The position numbers were made by a program, and so were the translations under genes. The notes beneath the pieces were generated by a model that saw only the letters and a program-made list of their open reading frames with translations, was not told where the DNA came from and ran no database searches. Below are positions 51,124-63,544 of a stretch of DNA of 64,000 bases, piece after piece (the stretch's first letter is position 1; every line of letters begins with the position of its first letter). Origin of the DNA: Orthonyx spaldingii (taxonomy: Eukaryota; Chordata; Aves; Passeriformes; Orthonychidae); NCBI GenBank assembly GCA_013397795.1, contig VZTJ01001769.1, forward strand, positions 695,386 to 759,385, given 5' to 3'.

Positions 51124-51164
51124 GGGGTGGGGTGGGTAAAGGGGATGGGACTGGGGGCTGGGGG
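51124..51164 (+). repeat. Strong G-quadruplex-type motif
   Basis: Seven G runs of 3-5 G with short loops (GGGG T GGGG T GGG TAAA GGGG AT GGG ACT GGGGG CT GGGGG). This clearly exceeds the four-run quadruplex rule. Confidence 0.85.
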
Positions 51165-51328
51165 CACCCAGGGCGTTTGTTCTGGGTCTGCAGTACTGTC
51201 CAGGGGCATTTTCGGCAAGGCAGGGAGTGAAAGGATCCCTAGCTGCAGCACGAGAAAGCCTGAAACAGGATGATCTGGGCTCTGCCCCAACATGAATGCT
51301 CTGACATAGAAAGGAAAACATTACCAAG

Positions 51329-51352
51329 AAATAAAATAAAATAAAATAAAAT
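51329..51352. repeat. AAATA pentanucleotide microsatellite
   Basis: About four to five ATAAA units followed by further A/T sequence. Confidence 0.85.
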
Positions 51353-51869
51353 TAAAAAATGACATAGGCAGAAACGCTTTCAGAGTTTTTGAAAACCTCA
51401 CAGGTACTGGATTATTTTAGAAACTTAGACACTCTCCAACCGATTCACACAGGCAGCAGAGTCTTTTTGCAAAGACAGGAGAACCAGAGGGAGAAGGAAG
51501 GGTCAGAATCAAAAATTAAAGTGGTCAAGTTAGATGTCCAGATTAAGCTGTTCAAAACGCCACTTGTGGCTGATGGTGTTAGTTTTTAAAATGTGCTTTT
51601 TAGGATTTATTACTACTAAAATGTGTGAAAGAAGACACAGAGATGGAGCCCAACTGTCTGAATTTCAGTGGTGCAGAGAAAGTCAGCAGTGACTACATCC
51701 AGCCTCTTGGATAGCACAAGAAAATGATCTCCCCGGTAATGTGTGCTTCAGACTCTCATTTTTCATTTCAGGTGCAGAACATAAGTTAGAAAGAGTTGCT
51801 GTCCTTACAAAGGGTATATCTGTTCCAGAGAAAATAAGTAAGGATCTGTTTTTTCTTTAGTAGACCTGA

Positions 51870-51885
51870 TTTTTTTTTTTTTTTT
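51870..51885. repeat. Poly-T run (16)
   Basis: Sixteen consecutive T. No retroposon body was recognised beside it. Confidence 0.9.
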
Positions 51886-52503
51886 ATCATGAAATTTTCC
51901 AGTTAGAGAAGTATTTTTAATATAAGTGGATATTTTCTATATTCTTGGCTTGGGAAAGTGTCTGAGTGCTTTGTCCAATAAGGGGTGGATTTGAAGCACT
52001 CATTGAAGAGCTATTCATAAATAGGGATCTTGTTTCTAAGTAAGATGAAAGGGAGACCAAAACTCTTTTTGTGGATAAGGTTTAATGAAGAGTGATCTGT
52101 CAAAATGAGAGGAATCAGTTTCATTTTTTGCTCATGTGCCAACAGAATTGGGGCTCCAGACTTACTGAAAACAAATGTTACTCTATTTGAAAATAAAGTT
52201 ACACAGGAAAAACCCTTAGGAAGAAAAATTCCAATTAAAAAAATTATCTAGGAAAGATTAAAGAAACATTTATGGCTTAACTGGCACCTGTAGCTCTCTC
52301 TCTAGTTGCAAGGGAAGAACGGTGACATGAACTGGGGCATGCTCCCAGAGGAAAGAAATGTGGCATTTGACAGGTGCAAGAAGGTAATAAATTCTGGGAT
52401 GTGTGGAACAGAAGGGGCCATCTATTTCATTGAAAACTCTCAAGGTTCAGTCTGCAGGAGATCAGAAAGAGATACTTAAGATAGAAATTAAAGATGAAAA
52501 TGC

Positions 52504-52529
52504 TTCTTTTTTTTTTTTTCTTTTTTTTC
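52504..52529. repeat. T-rich polypyrimidine tract ending in CAG
   Basis: 26 pyrimidines, almost all T, immediately followed by AGGAGGAGG, so the string ends as a textbook splice-acceptor (TTTTTTTTCAG, with AG at 52530-52531). The downstream sequence has no convincing frame and no matched donor was identified. Confidence 0.7.
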
Positions 52530-55500
52530 AGGAGGAGGATAAGAAGGGGGAGGATATCAGTCAGAAAAGTAGCTGAGTGGGAATGTAAATCAAAATTTGC
52601 ATTCCAGCGCTATAAAAGTATGGTGGGACATTCTGTCTCCATGTTAATCATGTAAATTACTTCAGGGCTGAATTCTGGTCTTACAACCAGAAATGTCTAT
52701 AATGTGATATCACACATGTTCTGAACACCGTGGGTTGTATAGTCTGCTGGAATTGTCTAAAAAGACAAACTTTCCTACTTGTGTTTAAATTTTATCATCT
52801 CTTTCACAGAGGAGGAAGAAATAGCCATCAGCCAGTGAATGTATGAAAAACTGATAGCAACAGCAGCATGAGGCTCAAACATGATGCATAGGTGCCCAAC
52901 AACCTGTGTTGCTGAGCATGGCATTCAGAGCCCTGGCCAGGCTGGAGGCTGCCCTCTGTTCACCCTTGCGCTTGGTTTGAATCTGGTTTCTACTTGTGCT
53001 TCTGCTGTTCAAGGGAAGCCTTGTGATGGTATAAGCAGAAATACTTCATTGTCTCATTTGCCGTAGGCAAGTGTGGCTGAGTGCAAGTGTATTCCCGTTA
53101 AGTCATGGGCATTAACTGTGTATTACTAGTAGGGAACTAGGAAACTGCTACACAGTCTCTAAATTGTTTTATTTCTTTCCTCCCATCCTCCTCTTAGTAG
53201 GAATGGATTAAAAGTGCAGACTCTTTGCTTTTTCCCTTCTAAAAAAGGGAGGAAATAGCAGCTTAAAGCTGAGAGCAAGACTTCCCCATAATATAAAACA
53301 GTGCACTGCCCCTGATGTGACAGGAGCTACTCTAATTTACATCCACAAAGACTGTGGCTCTCTAGCATACTAAGTATCCTGTGTTAGTGCTGCACCAGGT
53401 ATTCAGCTGAGGTATACAACTGCCCGGTGCTGACAGTACTGTGGGGAATTGGCTCTCAAAAAATAAAATAGAAGCAGGCATAGAAATGCCTTGTCTTTAA
53501 TTATGTGACTCTCACACTGAAGACAAAACTAACATTCCTATCAATGTCAACAGGATCAGAATATGGTCCTCAGAGAATATTTCATATTGTTACATCCTTT
53601 CATGACTCAAAATTTCCTTCCTGGGTAACAGCCCTGGTTTATGATAGGAAATAAGTGCTCTGTCACACCCTGATAATTAGTACATCACAGGCAGAATGTA
53701 AAACCAAGCAGTAAAATGGCATTAAGTTTCTGGCAGAACTTTGAGCCACATATAAACCATAAACAAGAAGACACAGACAAGACGTGGTTGTAGTCCTTCA
53801 TTTCAGAGAGGCTGATAATAGAAAGGTCATTGCCTCAGGATAAAAGAGACTACTGAAAATGAGCTCACGCTGCAAAGCAGTTACAATGCCATTGCTCTGC
53901 TTCATATTCACACAGAAAAAAATCTCAGCACAAGTAGCTTTGGCTGTATGCCTTTCTTAGCATATAAGGAACTTCTTAAACACTGGGAGCTGAAGGGATC
54001 ACAGTGAGGTGACTATCACTGGCCATATGTGATGGAGATGGAGAAGGAAGAGTCTGTTGTGAAATGTGGTGGGCTTTTAAGGTCTTTTTTTATGAAGATT
54101 ATCATTTCAGTGTTCTGAAAAGATAAATGCAATTTATTAAGCACTGTTCTGAAAAAGGGAAAGGAGAGAAGGGAGGACATACAGCAAGAACAACATCATT
54201 CAGGTAAAAATTAAGACCCTAGACAGCAGGGAAGAAATGGAGACCCAGGTTTCTCCCCATTGCAGCAGAAAAGACATTTCTCACACTCCACATCCATGAA
54301 TCATGATCTAGAAAGAAAAGACAAAACTTTCAAAAAGTAAATTAAAAAACAATTTAAGGACTCCAGATAGATTCATTAAACCAAATTGACACTCATATAT
54401 TCAGAAAAAGAAGAACACACTGGTCTTTTCAAAGACTTTTTTAAAAAATGACATGGAAATTAATTACTCAGTAACAGAAGCTGAAACCCACTGCAAACTG
54501 CTGATTCTAGTGCAGATGCCAAATGTGCAGAAGGCCAGGGAAAACCCAGATTAAATGGACATGTGGTCTCTATCCCTTTCTGGTGAGCAGGTGTCAACAC
54601 CCCAAAAAAACCAGTGGGTAGACCGAGAAGCAAAGAGGCTCTGACTCCCCCCTGCCAAGGACACTGCTGTGACCGTTCACCCACACAGCAGCTGGAGAAA
54701 GGTTTGTTTGCCAACAGGGCCCAGGAGAATGTTTACAGCAAAAGTGCAACGGGAGAAACGCACCAGGCTGCACTTGGGCACACACAGCTTCAGTGCCACG
54801 CTACATTCTCCCAGTGGTAGCTCCAATCCACAAGTTATTGCTAATATTAACTTTTTAGCTGAGTTTCCTAAGGAAATGAGGCTTAGGTAATCATTTCTTC
54901 TGGCTGGTTCACCTAAAAATTTTGAGCCTACTGGCTGATGTCAGCCAAGTGGAATAGACGGACAGACAATTATGTTGTTACAAATTTTACAGAAACAGAT
55001 GTCTAGAGAGGGGAAAGGGAGAGCAACCAAAATTTATTCCCTGATAAAGGATAGGCTGCAGCATGAGATCATCATTTAGGTATCAGAGGATCCACACAGA
55101 AGAGGTCTTCCTTTGGATGGAAAAGCCCTTCTGTAGATGCTTATGATACCAAAAATTCAGAGGGCACTAACACTTTTAGAGAATCAGAGTCAGTTGGCCC
55201 AGGGGGCAGCCTGCAAGAGACCTGGCTTCATTAGTTCCAAAGCCTGCAGAACCACTTGTGACCCATCTAAGCACTGATTCATGCTGACTCACAATGGACA
55301 TTTCCCATATGATGCTATATCCTATGGCATTTCCTATTCTCTGAAACTCTCCTCACAAGAAGCCAAATACAAAGGTTTTCCTTCAGGTTTCTGAGATTAT
55401 CTTCCTTACTTATTAAAAGTTGGTTGATAATTCTCCTGCTTTTCAGTCCCCTTCTCATCTTTTTTGATCTCAGTCAATAGTTGCAACACATTATAACACT

Positions 55501-58042
55501 GATACCATCAGCAACACCTCTGTAACATTCCCTTTGAATCCATTATCTACTTAGTGTAGGAATTACAATGCTACCTTAAATAGATAATGCATACCTCTGT
55601 GTATTTCCTGTGTATGTAACCCATTACTACACCTACATCAGTATCTAAACCTCAAAATTAAAAAAGACAAGCTGACCTGAGGATCTGTAGTGAGTGGTGC
55701 CACAATACATCTGGTGGATTCCTTTGAGCTCACTTACACTTTCTCTCCTGAAGAGTTAAAATCCAACACGTGAGGGCAGACTTACAACATCAGTTTAGCA
55801 ACCCCCTTTTTTCGAGAAAGTGTATGTTCCATTTAAACAAAACAAAACAGAAAAAAAGAGAGAGAAACAAAACCTCATCAACATCTTGACTAGCTCCTGT
55901 TGAAAAATACATCTCTTTGAGAAATCCAGGACATTCCTTTTTGCATTAATTGACACCTTATTAGTGGAATGAATGTTGCCAGTCCTTTCTCAAGCTGTTT
56001 GGAGGTGAAGAGACTCTTTCTTTCCCTTTACCAAAAACAACAACAAAACATCCCAAGAGAGAAGAAAAGAGAAAAAAGGAAAGGGAGCTGCTGAGAGCCA
56101 GGCTACTTATTCATCTTTGAACGTTGGTTTCCATGGGAATAAGTTTGGTTCTTTGTGGAGGCTGAACAACCCCATGCAGTCTAATGCTTCCAACATTACA
56201 TTTGTGTGGTCAACTTTCCTTTGGCCTCCCCTTGTCCCCTTCCTCCTCACTCCTGCTCAGCAACAAGACTGGTGTGACAAAAATGAAGAAATCATTCAGT
56301 AAATTGGCTGAATTAAGTTTGAATCAAAGCCTGCTGAAGCCATTCTGCTGCCACCAGTGAAACTTGGATGACGCCCTCACAGCATAAAGCACAGTGGCTT
56401 CCAGTCAACCTGTCAAAACTATTACTCAGCCTTTGTCTGCCTCAACTTTTCTATTTTGATGTTTTCTGTCTCATTTTTTATCTTTATATTTGGGTGTTTG
56501 GTTTTGGTTTTTTTTCTTTCTGCAGCTCTTCATTGTTTCTCAGTTTTGACAGGTCATGTAGAACATACAGCTCTGGTCACATTAGTGTTTAAAGGTGTAG
56601 ACCATGAAGGGCACAGGTTCACCAACAACAGCAAAAAGGACTAAATAAACTGAAAAGTAATTTGAGATGAAACATAACTTAAATCATGAAGCATTTTTCC
56701 TACATTAAGCTCCTGAGAGATTCACTTGCTTTATTGTTTTAAACCAAGGAGTGAACATGACATTCCTATGAGAGAGGGAAGCAGATGAAGCCTGGGTGAT
56801 CTCAGTCAGGATGCAGCAGACATTACAGAAAAAACTCATGGACCGTGTATTCTGTTTGATCTGACTACAGTAATTTCCTAGTCTTCTTGTAATGTATTTT
56901 GACATACATTTTTTTAAAAAGAAACTGTTTATAAATACATTACTCAGAGGCTGCCATGCAATACATTTTCATACACTAATCCTCATCATTTTGCTAACTG
57001 TCATGATTTTTTTCTATTAAAGGAATAAAGGAAAAGCATGTTATCGCAAATCACTAATAAAATATTTAGCACTTCCTATTGTTCCACTTTAAAAACTTCT
57101 CCTTCTTAAAAGCTTCTAGAGTCCAAAGTTTTTTTTTGGAAAAATGAACAAAAGAAAAACATATTAGAAATTCATGAAAGCCATTCACAGGCAGACTGCC
57201 AGGACTACAGGAGTTTTCTTTTGTAAGAACACTTCTTCCTTACAAAAGATTTTTTATTTTCAGATTTTGAAATGTATTTTCTTTGCAAGACAGAGACACT
57301 GATGGGTTTTCAATTTTTAAATCTAAGATTATGTCTAATTGCCTAATTTACTTTACCTACCCCTTAGAAAACTTGGCTGAAACTGCAGCATTTTTTAGAG
57401 TAAATCAGGATGAAAGAAGCTATTGAAGCACAGAGAAATTGACCAATCATTTGATTGTCGATTCACACATCAGTGAATGACAGGTAGAGCCATTTTAGTC
57501 TTATCGTTCCTATAAGGATGTTAGCAATTCAGGCCAATGAAGATCCATTGTGATAATGGAAGTAATAAAGAAAGCTGGAGCTTAGACCATGCACTAGCAT
57601 TCCTGGTAGTACATCTTCTTCCCTTATTCACAATAAGATTAAATAAGATTGTTAGAAACCCACAAAAATTAAGCTGCCATAAAAACTATCTTCTATGTAT
57701 CCAGGTTTCAATGGTGCAAGTGAATTTCTCTCTTTAGTTTCAACTCAGCTGAAGCCTTCTCCCACCTTCCTACTGCATTTCAGTCTAGGGCAGAAGTAAG
57801 GCAACTGTGCAAGATGTGTTTTTTTAACAGGTTATAGGCATGTGTTTCAGGAAATCAAGTACACCAGGTTATTTCTCCAAGGAAAGGGAAGCACAAAACT
57901 AACATTCAGAATTTGCCAGGTCTTACCTAAACCATTTCAGACACCCACTAAAAAAGTGGGACTGCACAGCATCACTCAAGCTAACTATTAAATGTCAGGA
58001 GCATCACTTTAGCCCAAACTGAGCAAGTTTAAGCAAAACATG

Positions 58043-58078
58043 AAAGAGTAGTCCAACATTAAAGAGTTGTCCAACTTT
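58043..58078. repeat. 18-bp tandem duplication
   Basis: Two adjacent 18-bp copies beginning AAAGAGT and containing GTCCAAC, 16 of 18 positions identical. Confidence 0.85.
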
Positions 58079-59284
58079 TTGCTCTGAAGTACATCTGGCA
58101 TGGGAATGTTTGTTGATGTGTATCCTTAAAACCAGGAAGAAGACCAAGTTTTCATCAAAATATGCTTCTAAGACAAAGCGAATTGACACCTTTGAGACAT
58201 TTTATCAGAAACAATTAAAATGCAGAGGATAACTGCAAATTTGAAAGGCAATTCACACTTCTATTATTCCTTGTCCTTCAACACATAACAATTCAAACCT
58301 GAGAAGCATGAAAGTTTTGTAAAGATAGAGCCATCAACACGTTAGTTTCAGTTCAGTATAGACTGGTAGATTATAAGAGGAGTTAATATGGTCTGGTATT
58401 AGAAAGCTGTAAAAGCTAAAGCAAACTCAGGACCTTCAGAACATGAATTTTGATGAGAAGCCATCATTGAAAACTGAAACAAAGTTAGAAGTCTAATAGA
58501 GAGCATTTATTGATTTTTTTTGTGGGGCTATTAAATTATCTGGAAAATATGTGTATAGCAAACATCAGGTCTCTAGCAAAGCAAAACTGTTTTGGTTAGA
58601 GTTTCACTTACTTTCCAGACACTTTCAATTGAAAAAACCAGTTGCTCAGCACAACCGGCGCCAGAAGACAACACATGCCTCTTCCCTGCTTCAAACACTG
58701 CCTCCCCAACAAAGAAGTTCCTTCAGAAGATCATGTGGGGATGAGATCATCTTATGAGGAAGGTTACATGGAGTTGGAGCCGTGACCTCCTAAAACAACC
58801 TGGATGGAAGAAGGAGCAAATGAGTGTTCCTGGTTTTAGACAGAGGTTACCTTTCCAAAAAGAGCAAAGAGGAGTTGGATATGTGATACTTGTTCTCACA
58901 CTGCTGCTGAGCAATGTGAGGGTTAGGCTGCTGCCCCAGAAGGAGAGAGCTCCATGCATCTCCCTATTCTGTTGCATTGGATACAAACCACTAGAATCAA
59001 AGAAGAGGAAAAAATACGTGATTATGCCTATAGTTCTACAGCTTTGTTATCAGGGCATTTACCTGAAAGATTGAATACCTTGGGTCTAGACCATGGTCAA
59101 ATGACAACTCAGGGTAAGTCCTGTCACTGTTTCACCATAGCAAAAGTGTCCTTTTGCAGTGAATAAATAGGAATATTCATCAATGAGCTTGTTAAGCCTT
59201 ATTTTTTTTTTTCTGTTTTTATAAATAATTCCAATTCCTAATGTGTCACGTAGAAGTCATAAATGGGGAAGGACAGAATCTCAC

Positions 59285-59350
59285 ACTCATTTTACAAAAG
59301 GACAAACACTAACCAAAGATTTAAAAGACAGAAGGAACTGTAACTGGAAG
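59285..59350 (+). repeat. Possible MIR/L3-like scrap
   Basis: CTCATTTTACAAAAGGACAAAC, then AACCAAAGATTTAAAAGAC, loosely follows the core ATTTTACAGAAGGGGAAACTGAGGCACAAAG with RTTAAGTGAC. Weak. Confidence 0.3.
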
Positions 59351-59714
59351 CTTCTACTGCCTGTGCAAATTTATGTCACAGAGGAAAAGATTTGGACTCT
59401 CTACAAGTTAGAGTTAAAATTTTAATACCTAGGGTTTTTACTTTGATGATAGTGTCTTGATTCATCATATTTTCTCTCTGCAAATACCTTGTAAGCTAGA
59501 AATTTCTGCAAGCTTGTTAACTTTCTCAAATTTTTTTTTTAATCTTATTGATTTGTTTTCTGGAAGTATTTTCCCTTCTTTCCAATGTTTTATTTATCTA
59601 TCAGGGTTCACATTTTTATCCCTGGAAACCTTTTAATTTGCTTTTTGTTGCTGTTTATTTGGGGTTTTTTCCTTTTGTGTTTTTCTGCAGAAAAACCACT
59701 TGCATTGCAATGGC

Positions 59715-59765
59715 AATACTTTATACATCCCAAAGTGCTTTACATTTAATTACACTCATAGCAAA
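59715..59765 (+). repeat. Possible ancient repeat word
   Basis: CATCCCAAAGTGCTTTACAT closely resembles the ATCCCAAAGCGCTTTACAAA block found in several old vertebrate interspersed repeats. The flanks are too diverged to assign a family. Confidence 0.4.
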
Positions 59766-60254
59766 GAGACTGGAAGACAAATGTGGCCTTTGGGATCTCC
59801 AGAAAAGGGAAGGAAGGCAAGTCTTTCACAATCAGACCATCGTGCACTTACCTGTGGCACTCTTCTTGCAAAGGAGCACCACTGCAGATTTGATATGTGA
59901 TGTACAGGAGATAACTGTAAGGAAATGAAACAAGAATGGAAAAAAGCCATATTTTTTGTTTTTCCAAATTAAGAAAAGGTACCAGGCAGCTTCTGGAATT
60001 TAGTGTCTTATCCTAATTGCCATGAAGAAATGTAGAGTATTTCTTTTTACCCAGAGGAAAAGAGAAAAAGACATGTATTAAAAAGCATGTATAGATACCT
60101 TGTATTTATTTTGTTTAATTTATAACATGTGCTGTTCTATTCCCATCTTCATCCTTTTGTATGTGTTATTTTCTTTTGTGGCAGTTTGCAGAATATTTTG
60201 CTGTCCATTAAATGATGAACAAGAAAGCAATCCATAAAATTTTTGCTGCATAAT

Positions 60255-60288
60255 AAAATATATTTGGAAACAAAAATATATTTGGAAA
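60255..60288. repeat. 16-bp perfect direct duplication, period 18
   Basis: AAAATATATTTGGAAA occurs at 60255-60270 and 60273-60288, separated by CA. Confidence 0.9.
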
Positions 60289-60426
60289 TCAAACTGTAGT
60301 TTTAATAATGAAATTGTGTCATTTTAGTCTCATATCTCTTGTTTAATAAAAAAAATAATGAGGAATGTAACTAAGATGCATAATTTTTTATGACTGCTAC
60401 ATAAATCTTCAGTGAAGCCAGTAAGA

Positions 60427-60454
60427 GATAGCTTTGGTCATATGATAGCTTTGG
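60427..60454. repeat. 11-bp direct repeat, period 17
   Basis: GATAGCTTTGG at 60427-60437 and 60444-60454. Confidence 0.85.
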
Positions 60455-60690
60455 CAACCAGTTGTTCAGTAATTTAAACAAATTATTTTAATTTCTCATC
60501 CAGGGACATTCAAGAGTTTAGCATATGTCAGCCAATTTATATTAGGCATGTAATGTAATAGCTTTCATATCTATGGTTGGGTTTTTTTGAAAGTTAGTTT
60601 TTGAAACAATTGCACAAGAGAAAAAATTAATCTGAAACTGTTTAGTAAATACAAGTAATATTCATGGATTGGTCACAGCCTAGTAATGTG

Positions 60691-60740
60691 AGATTATCAT
60701 ACTCATTTCACAGATAAGAAGGCCCTGGCTAAGTGTTCTG
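60691..60740 (+). repeat. MIR/L3-like ancient repeat scrap
   Basis: GAGATTATCATACTCATTTCACAGATAAGAAGGCCCTGGCTAAGTG resembles the core GTATTATTATCCCCATTTTACAGATGAGGAAACTGAGGC followed by TTAAGTG. Confidence 0.45.
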
Positions 60741-62979
60741 GTTAATTTTCTTGGACAAATTGATATAGAAATTCTACAGCAATGCCTAGATTAAAATGCC
60801 TGTCCAGTGCTTTATCCATCACATTACTTTTCTTAATGGCAGACTGCAAGTGTTCTTGCAATGCGTAACATTGAAATTGTTCCATCTGATTAAATGAAAT
60901 AAAATCTAGTTTCCCCATTCCATTACGTTTAAAGGTCACATATTTGCTAGTAACTCTTCACAACACACATTCACACCAAAAACCTGTAGCTACTACTAAC
61001 ATCCTTAGCCACGAGTTTTGGGTTGATTTGGGGGTTTTTTCTGACTTTTAAATAAAACCAAGGAGGCAGGACTACAAAATTGCTTTTCCTGAGACTGAAT
61101 GTTGCTATATTGAACAGAACAACAAAACACTGCATAGGGACCTAATGTTCCTTCCCAAATATTTTGTCCTGTTGGAGAAGGCCGAGAAACACAAGCTCCT
61201 TTCACAGAAGCTCTATACTGAAAATGAACCCAAAATATCCAACCCAGAGTACCCCCCAGCCACACAATTGTACCTACACACAGCCCTACCACACTGTGCA
61301 GCGATGCACAGTCCTGAGCAGCTGGATTGCACATTGACCGTAAGAAGTTTCTATACTTTTCTAGACTAAGCTCCGTGCCTTGATACTTCTTACAAATGTG
61401 TCTTCAGCCTCCAAAAGCTGAGCAAACAAAACAGAGCAGACAAATTGTTACAAAAACGGTAAAGGCTATTTTCAAGCTAAAAAGAAACAGTAAAATGGAT
61501 TTTTTAATTCACAGCTGATCCCAAGTCTGTTCACTATTTTTAGTATCATTCTCTCTTGTTAGCATTTTTTTTTTAATATGACAATCTTTTCACCCACAAT
61601 CCATCCTCAAGCCCCATATATGATACCGTATGCAGCAGTTTTGTAGATAGGCTTCAATGTAGTTGATGTTTTCCACCCTTACAGCAACTTGCTAACATTA
61701 TACTAAGACAGTGAGGACAAAAGGGTTTATAAGCACAGGAGAGTAAAGTTACTCCATATCCCTCCCTCTTTTAAAAAATTACAGTTTTGACACAAAAATA
61801 TTGTCCGAAAAATCAAACATATGGGTTAACACAGTTTAAATCACAGCCCACAGTGCAACACCAAGGCAGGTGTAAGCCAAGACCCTCAGAAGCGGTGGGT
61901 ACCTTCAAAGGCCCTGGCTCCTCTCAGTGAGTGGAAACACTGAACAAATTTACACAGAACAAAATGCAGAAGTGGTTATGGGACTCAGATATATAATATG
62001 CTTTCAATTTTAAAGTTGAACTTGGGCATACTTTTGCATTCAGTGCGAATGGTATCTCACCATCAAGGACCATTTCTCAAGCCTATTTTTCATCTTTGGA
62101 CATTTGCAAACCTAAACTAAACCAATCCTTCACTCATGTCTTATAACTGAAACTTCCAGGGCAGTGGGAGCCCTGTAGTCAATGCCCTAGAGCTGGAAGC
62201 AAGGAACTTGGCACAGCAGCTGGTGGCGATCTCGGAGCAGGAAAGGCCAATCACAAATCTGTAACTCACAACAGGAGTCAGTCAGTGGCCTACTGGACAT
62301 ATAACTGGTACTTTGGTCTTACCATCCAAATGAAGAGACATTCTCCCTTTCCCCATTCCACCCTTCTCTGTGGCAACTCTCTGCCAGCTTTGTGCAAGCA
62401 GACTCTCTCTCTGACCTATGGTCCATAGACACAAATTCAACATTGTCAGTTTTTGATTAGTTTGACCCCACTGTTTCTTCTTCTGGTAACTGTACTTTTC
62501 TCCTTTCTTTCAACATAAACTATAATTTCTGCTTCATTTCCTGTCCAGTTTATAGCTACTCTTTTCTTCCAGCTATTTTTCCTATCTACTCTCCAGTGAA
62601 GAGTCACACCTGTATATTTGCCCCCCGTGTACAAACACTACTCAAAAAGGGTTATCCAATTTCTTTTATCCCTATTTTTTTTCTGATCAAGGCACAGAGC
62701 CAAAATATTACATTTAACAGACAGAACAATATTTTACTAAGCTTTTACTTATATATTGGAAGTTAATGCAGCAAAAAAATTGCTTTGCTAAATGAATGCA
62801 AGACCGGGTTTTCCTGGCTTACTCTGGTATAAGAAAGCTGCAATGAAGAGAAGAAAGATTATATATTCCAAATCATCTTAGCTACCCTCTTTATCATTAT
62901 TATTGCTTCCATTTTCTACTGCATTTTAGAGTATATTCTAAATGGAATATTAATATTAATTTCTTTCTTCTTCATGAGA

Positions 62980-63190
62980 GTTCAGATAATTTGGGATAAT
63001 TAAGGGAGAGAGGATAGGAGACTCCATTGTGGGGTTATAAATCTCCAAGGAATGTGTTAGTTTTGCATTTTAGTTCTGCCGAAAAATGTAAATGCTTCAA
63101 TTAGTGTAAAACTCAGAGGCTGCCTCACTCATTAACAACAAGGCCTCTCACCTCTCACCTTGCCCATATCTGAATCAGAAGATTCTGAAA
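62980..63190. promoter_or_regulatory. Candidate regulatory block with SOX-like word
   Basis: Contains TTTGGGATAATTAAGG, CTCCATTGTGGGG (a SOX-type CCATTGTG at about 63028-63035), GCTTCAATTAGTG and CTCATTAACAACAAGG. No repeat signature or open frame. Inference from word content. Confidence 0.3.
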
Positions 63191-63254
63191 TGCGAAAGTT
63201 GGCCCATTTTCCTAAATACAGAAATTGCCCTTAAAAAAAATAACCAGAAAATAA

Positions 63255-63289
63255 CCCCCCCCCTCCCTCCCCTGCCAAACTCCCTCCCT
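63255..63289 (-). repeat. C-rich tract, quadruplex potential on minus
   Basis: C runs of 9, 3, 4, then 3 and 3 after a 9-nt gap. On the minus strand this gives G runs able to form a quadruplex, and on + an i-motif. Confidence 0.7.
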
Positions 63290-63544
63290 TAAAGAGCTAA
63301 TTCATTTACAGAAAAGGCATGTCTGGGGAAGTTAGTGTCCTGTTGTGCATGATGGGGAAGCTGGTGTGCTTGTGGATAGCATTAGAGCAGAGCTGAAATG
63401 AAGATAACAGGGCTGGGCATCTGCAGTACTGGGATGAATCTCCTCAATCTAAATATTCCATGTTTCATAACAAACCTGTCAATAAGGGACATAAGGGCAG
63501 TTTCACTGCTGTGCTGTGCTATCCTACAGCTAACACAGCCTGAA

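Larger units (their letters stand above)
51000..57404. other. Non-coding sequence, no gene seen
   Basis: Unique sequence plus several simple repeats listed separately. The longest frame is 129 codons (50938-51327, -) and overlaps the CA/TA microsatellite and G-rich tract, so it is not credible as a gene. A polypurine stretch lies at about 56056-56090. Two good-looking splice-acceptor strings (ending 52531 and 56525) are not followed by a supported exon. Confidence 0.65.

Noticed and set aside
50938..51327. 129-codon minus frame
   Set aside because: Runs through the CA/TA microsatellite and the G-rich tract; the proline-rich and YVCVCVYVCMY stretches are repeat translation.
56507..56525. Acceptor-like TTTTCTTTCTGCAG
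   Set aside because: No paired donor or supported exon; T-rich tracts ending in CAG are common in AT-rich DNA.
57405..57460. GAAGCACAGAGAAATTGACCAATCA as another MIR-like core or CCAAT element
   Set aside because: Match too short to separate an old repeat from a conserved CCAAT-containing element.
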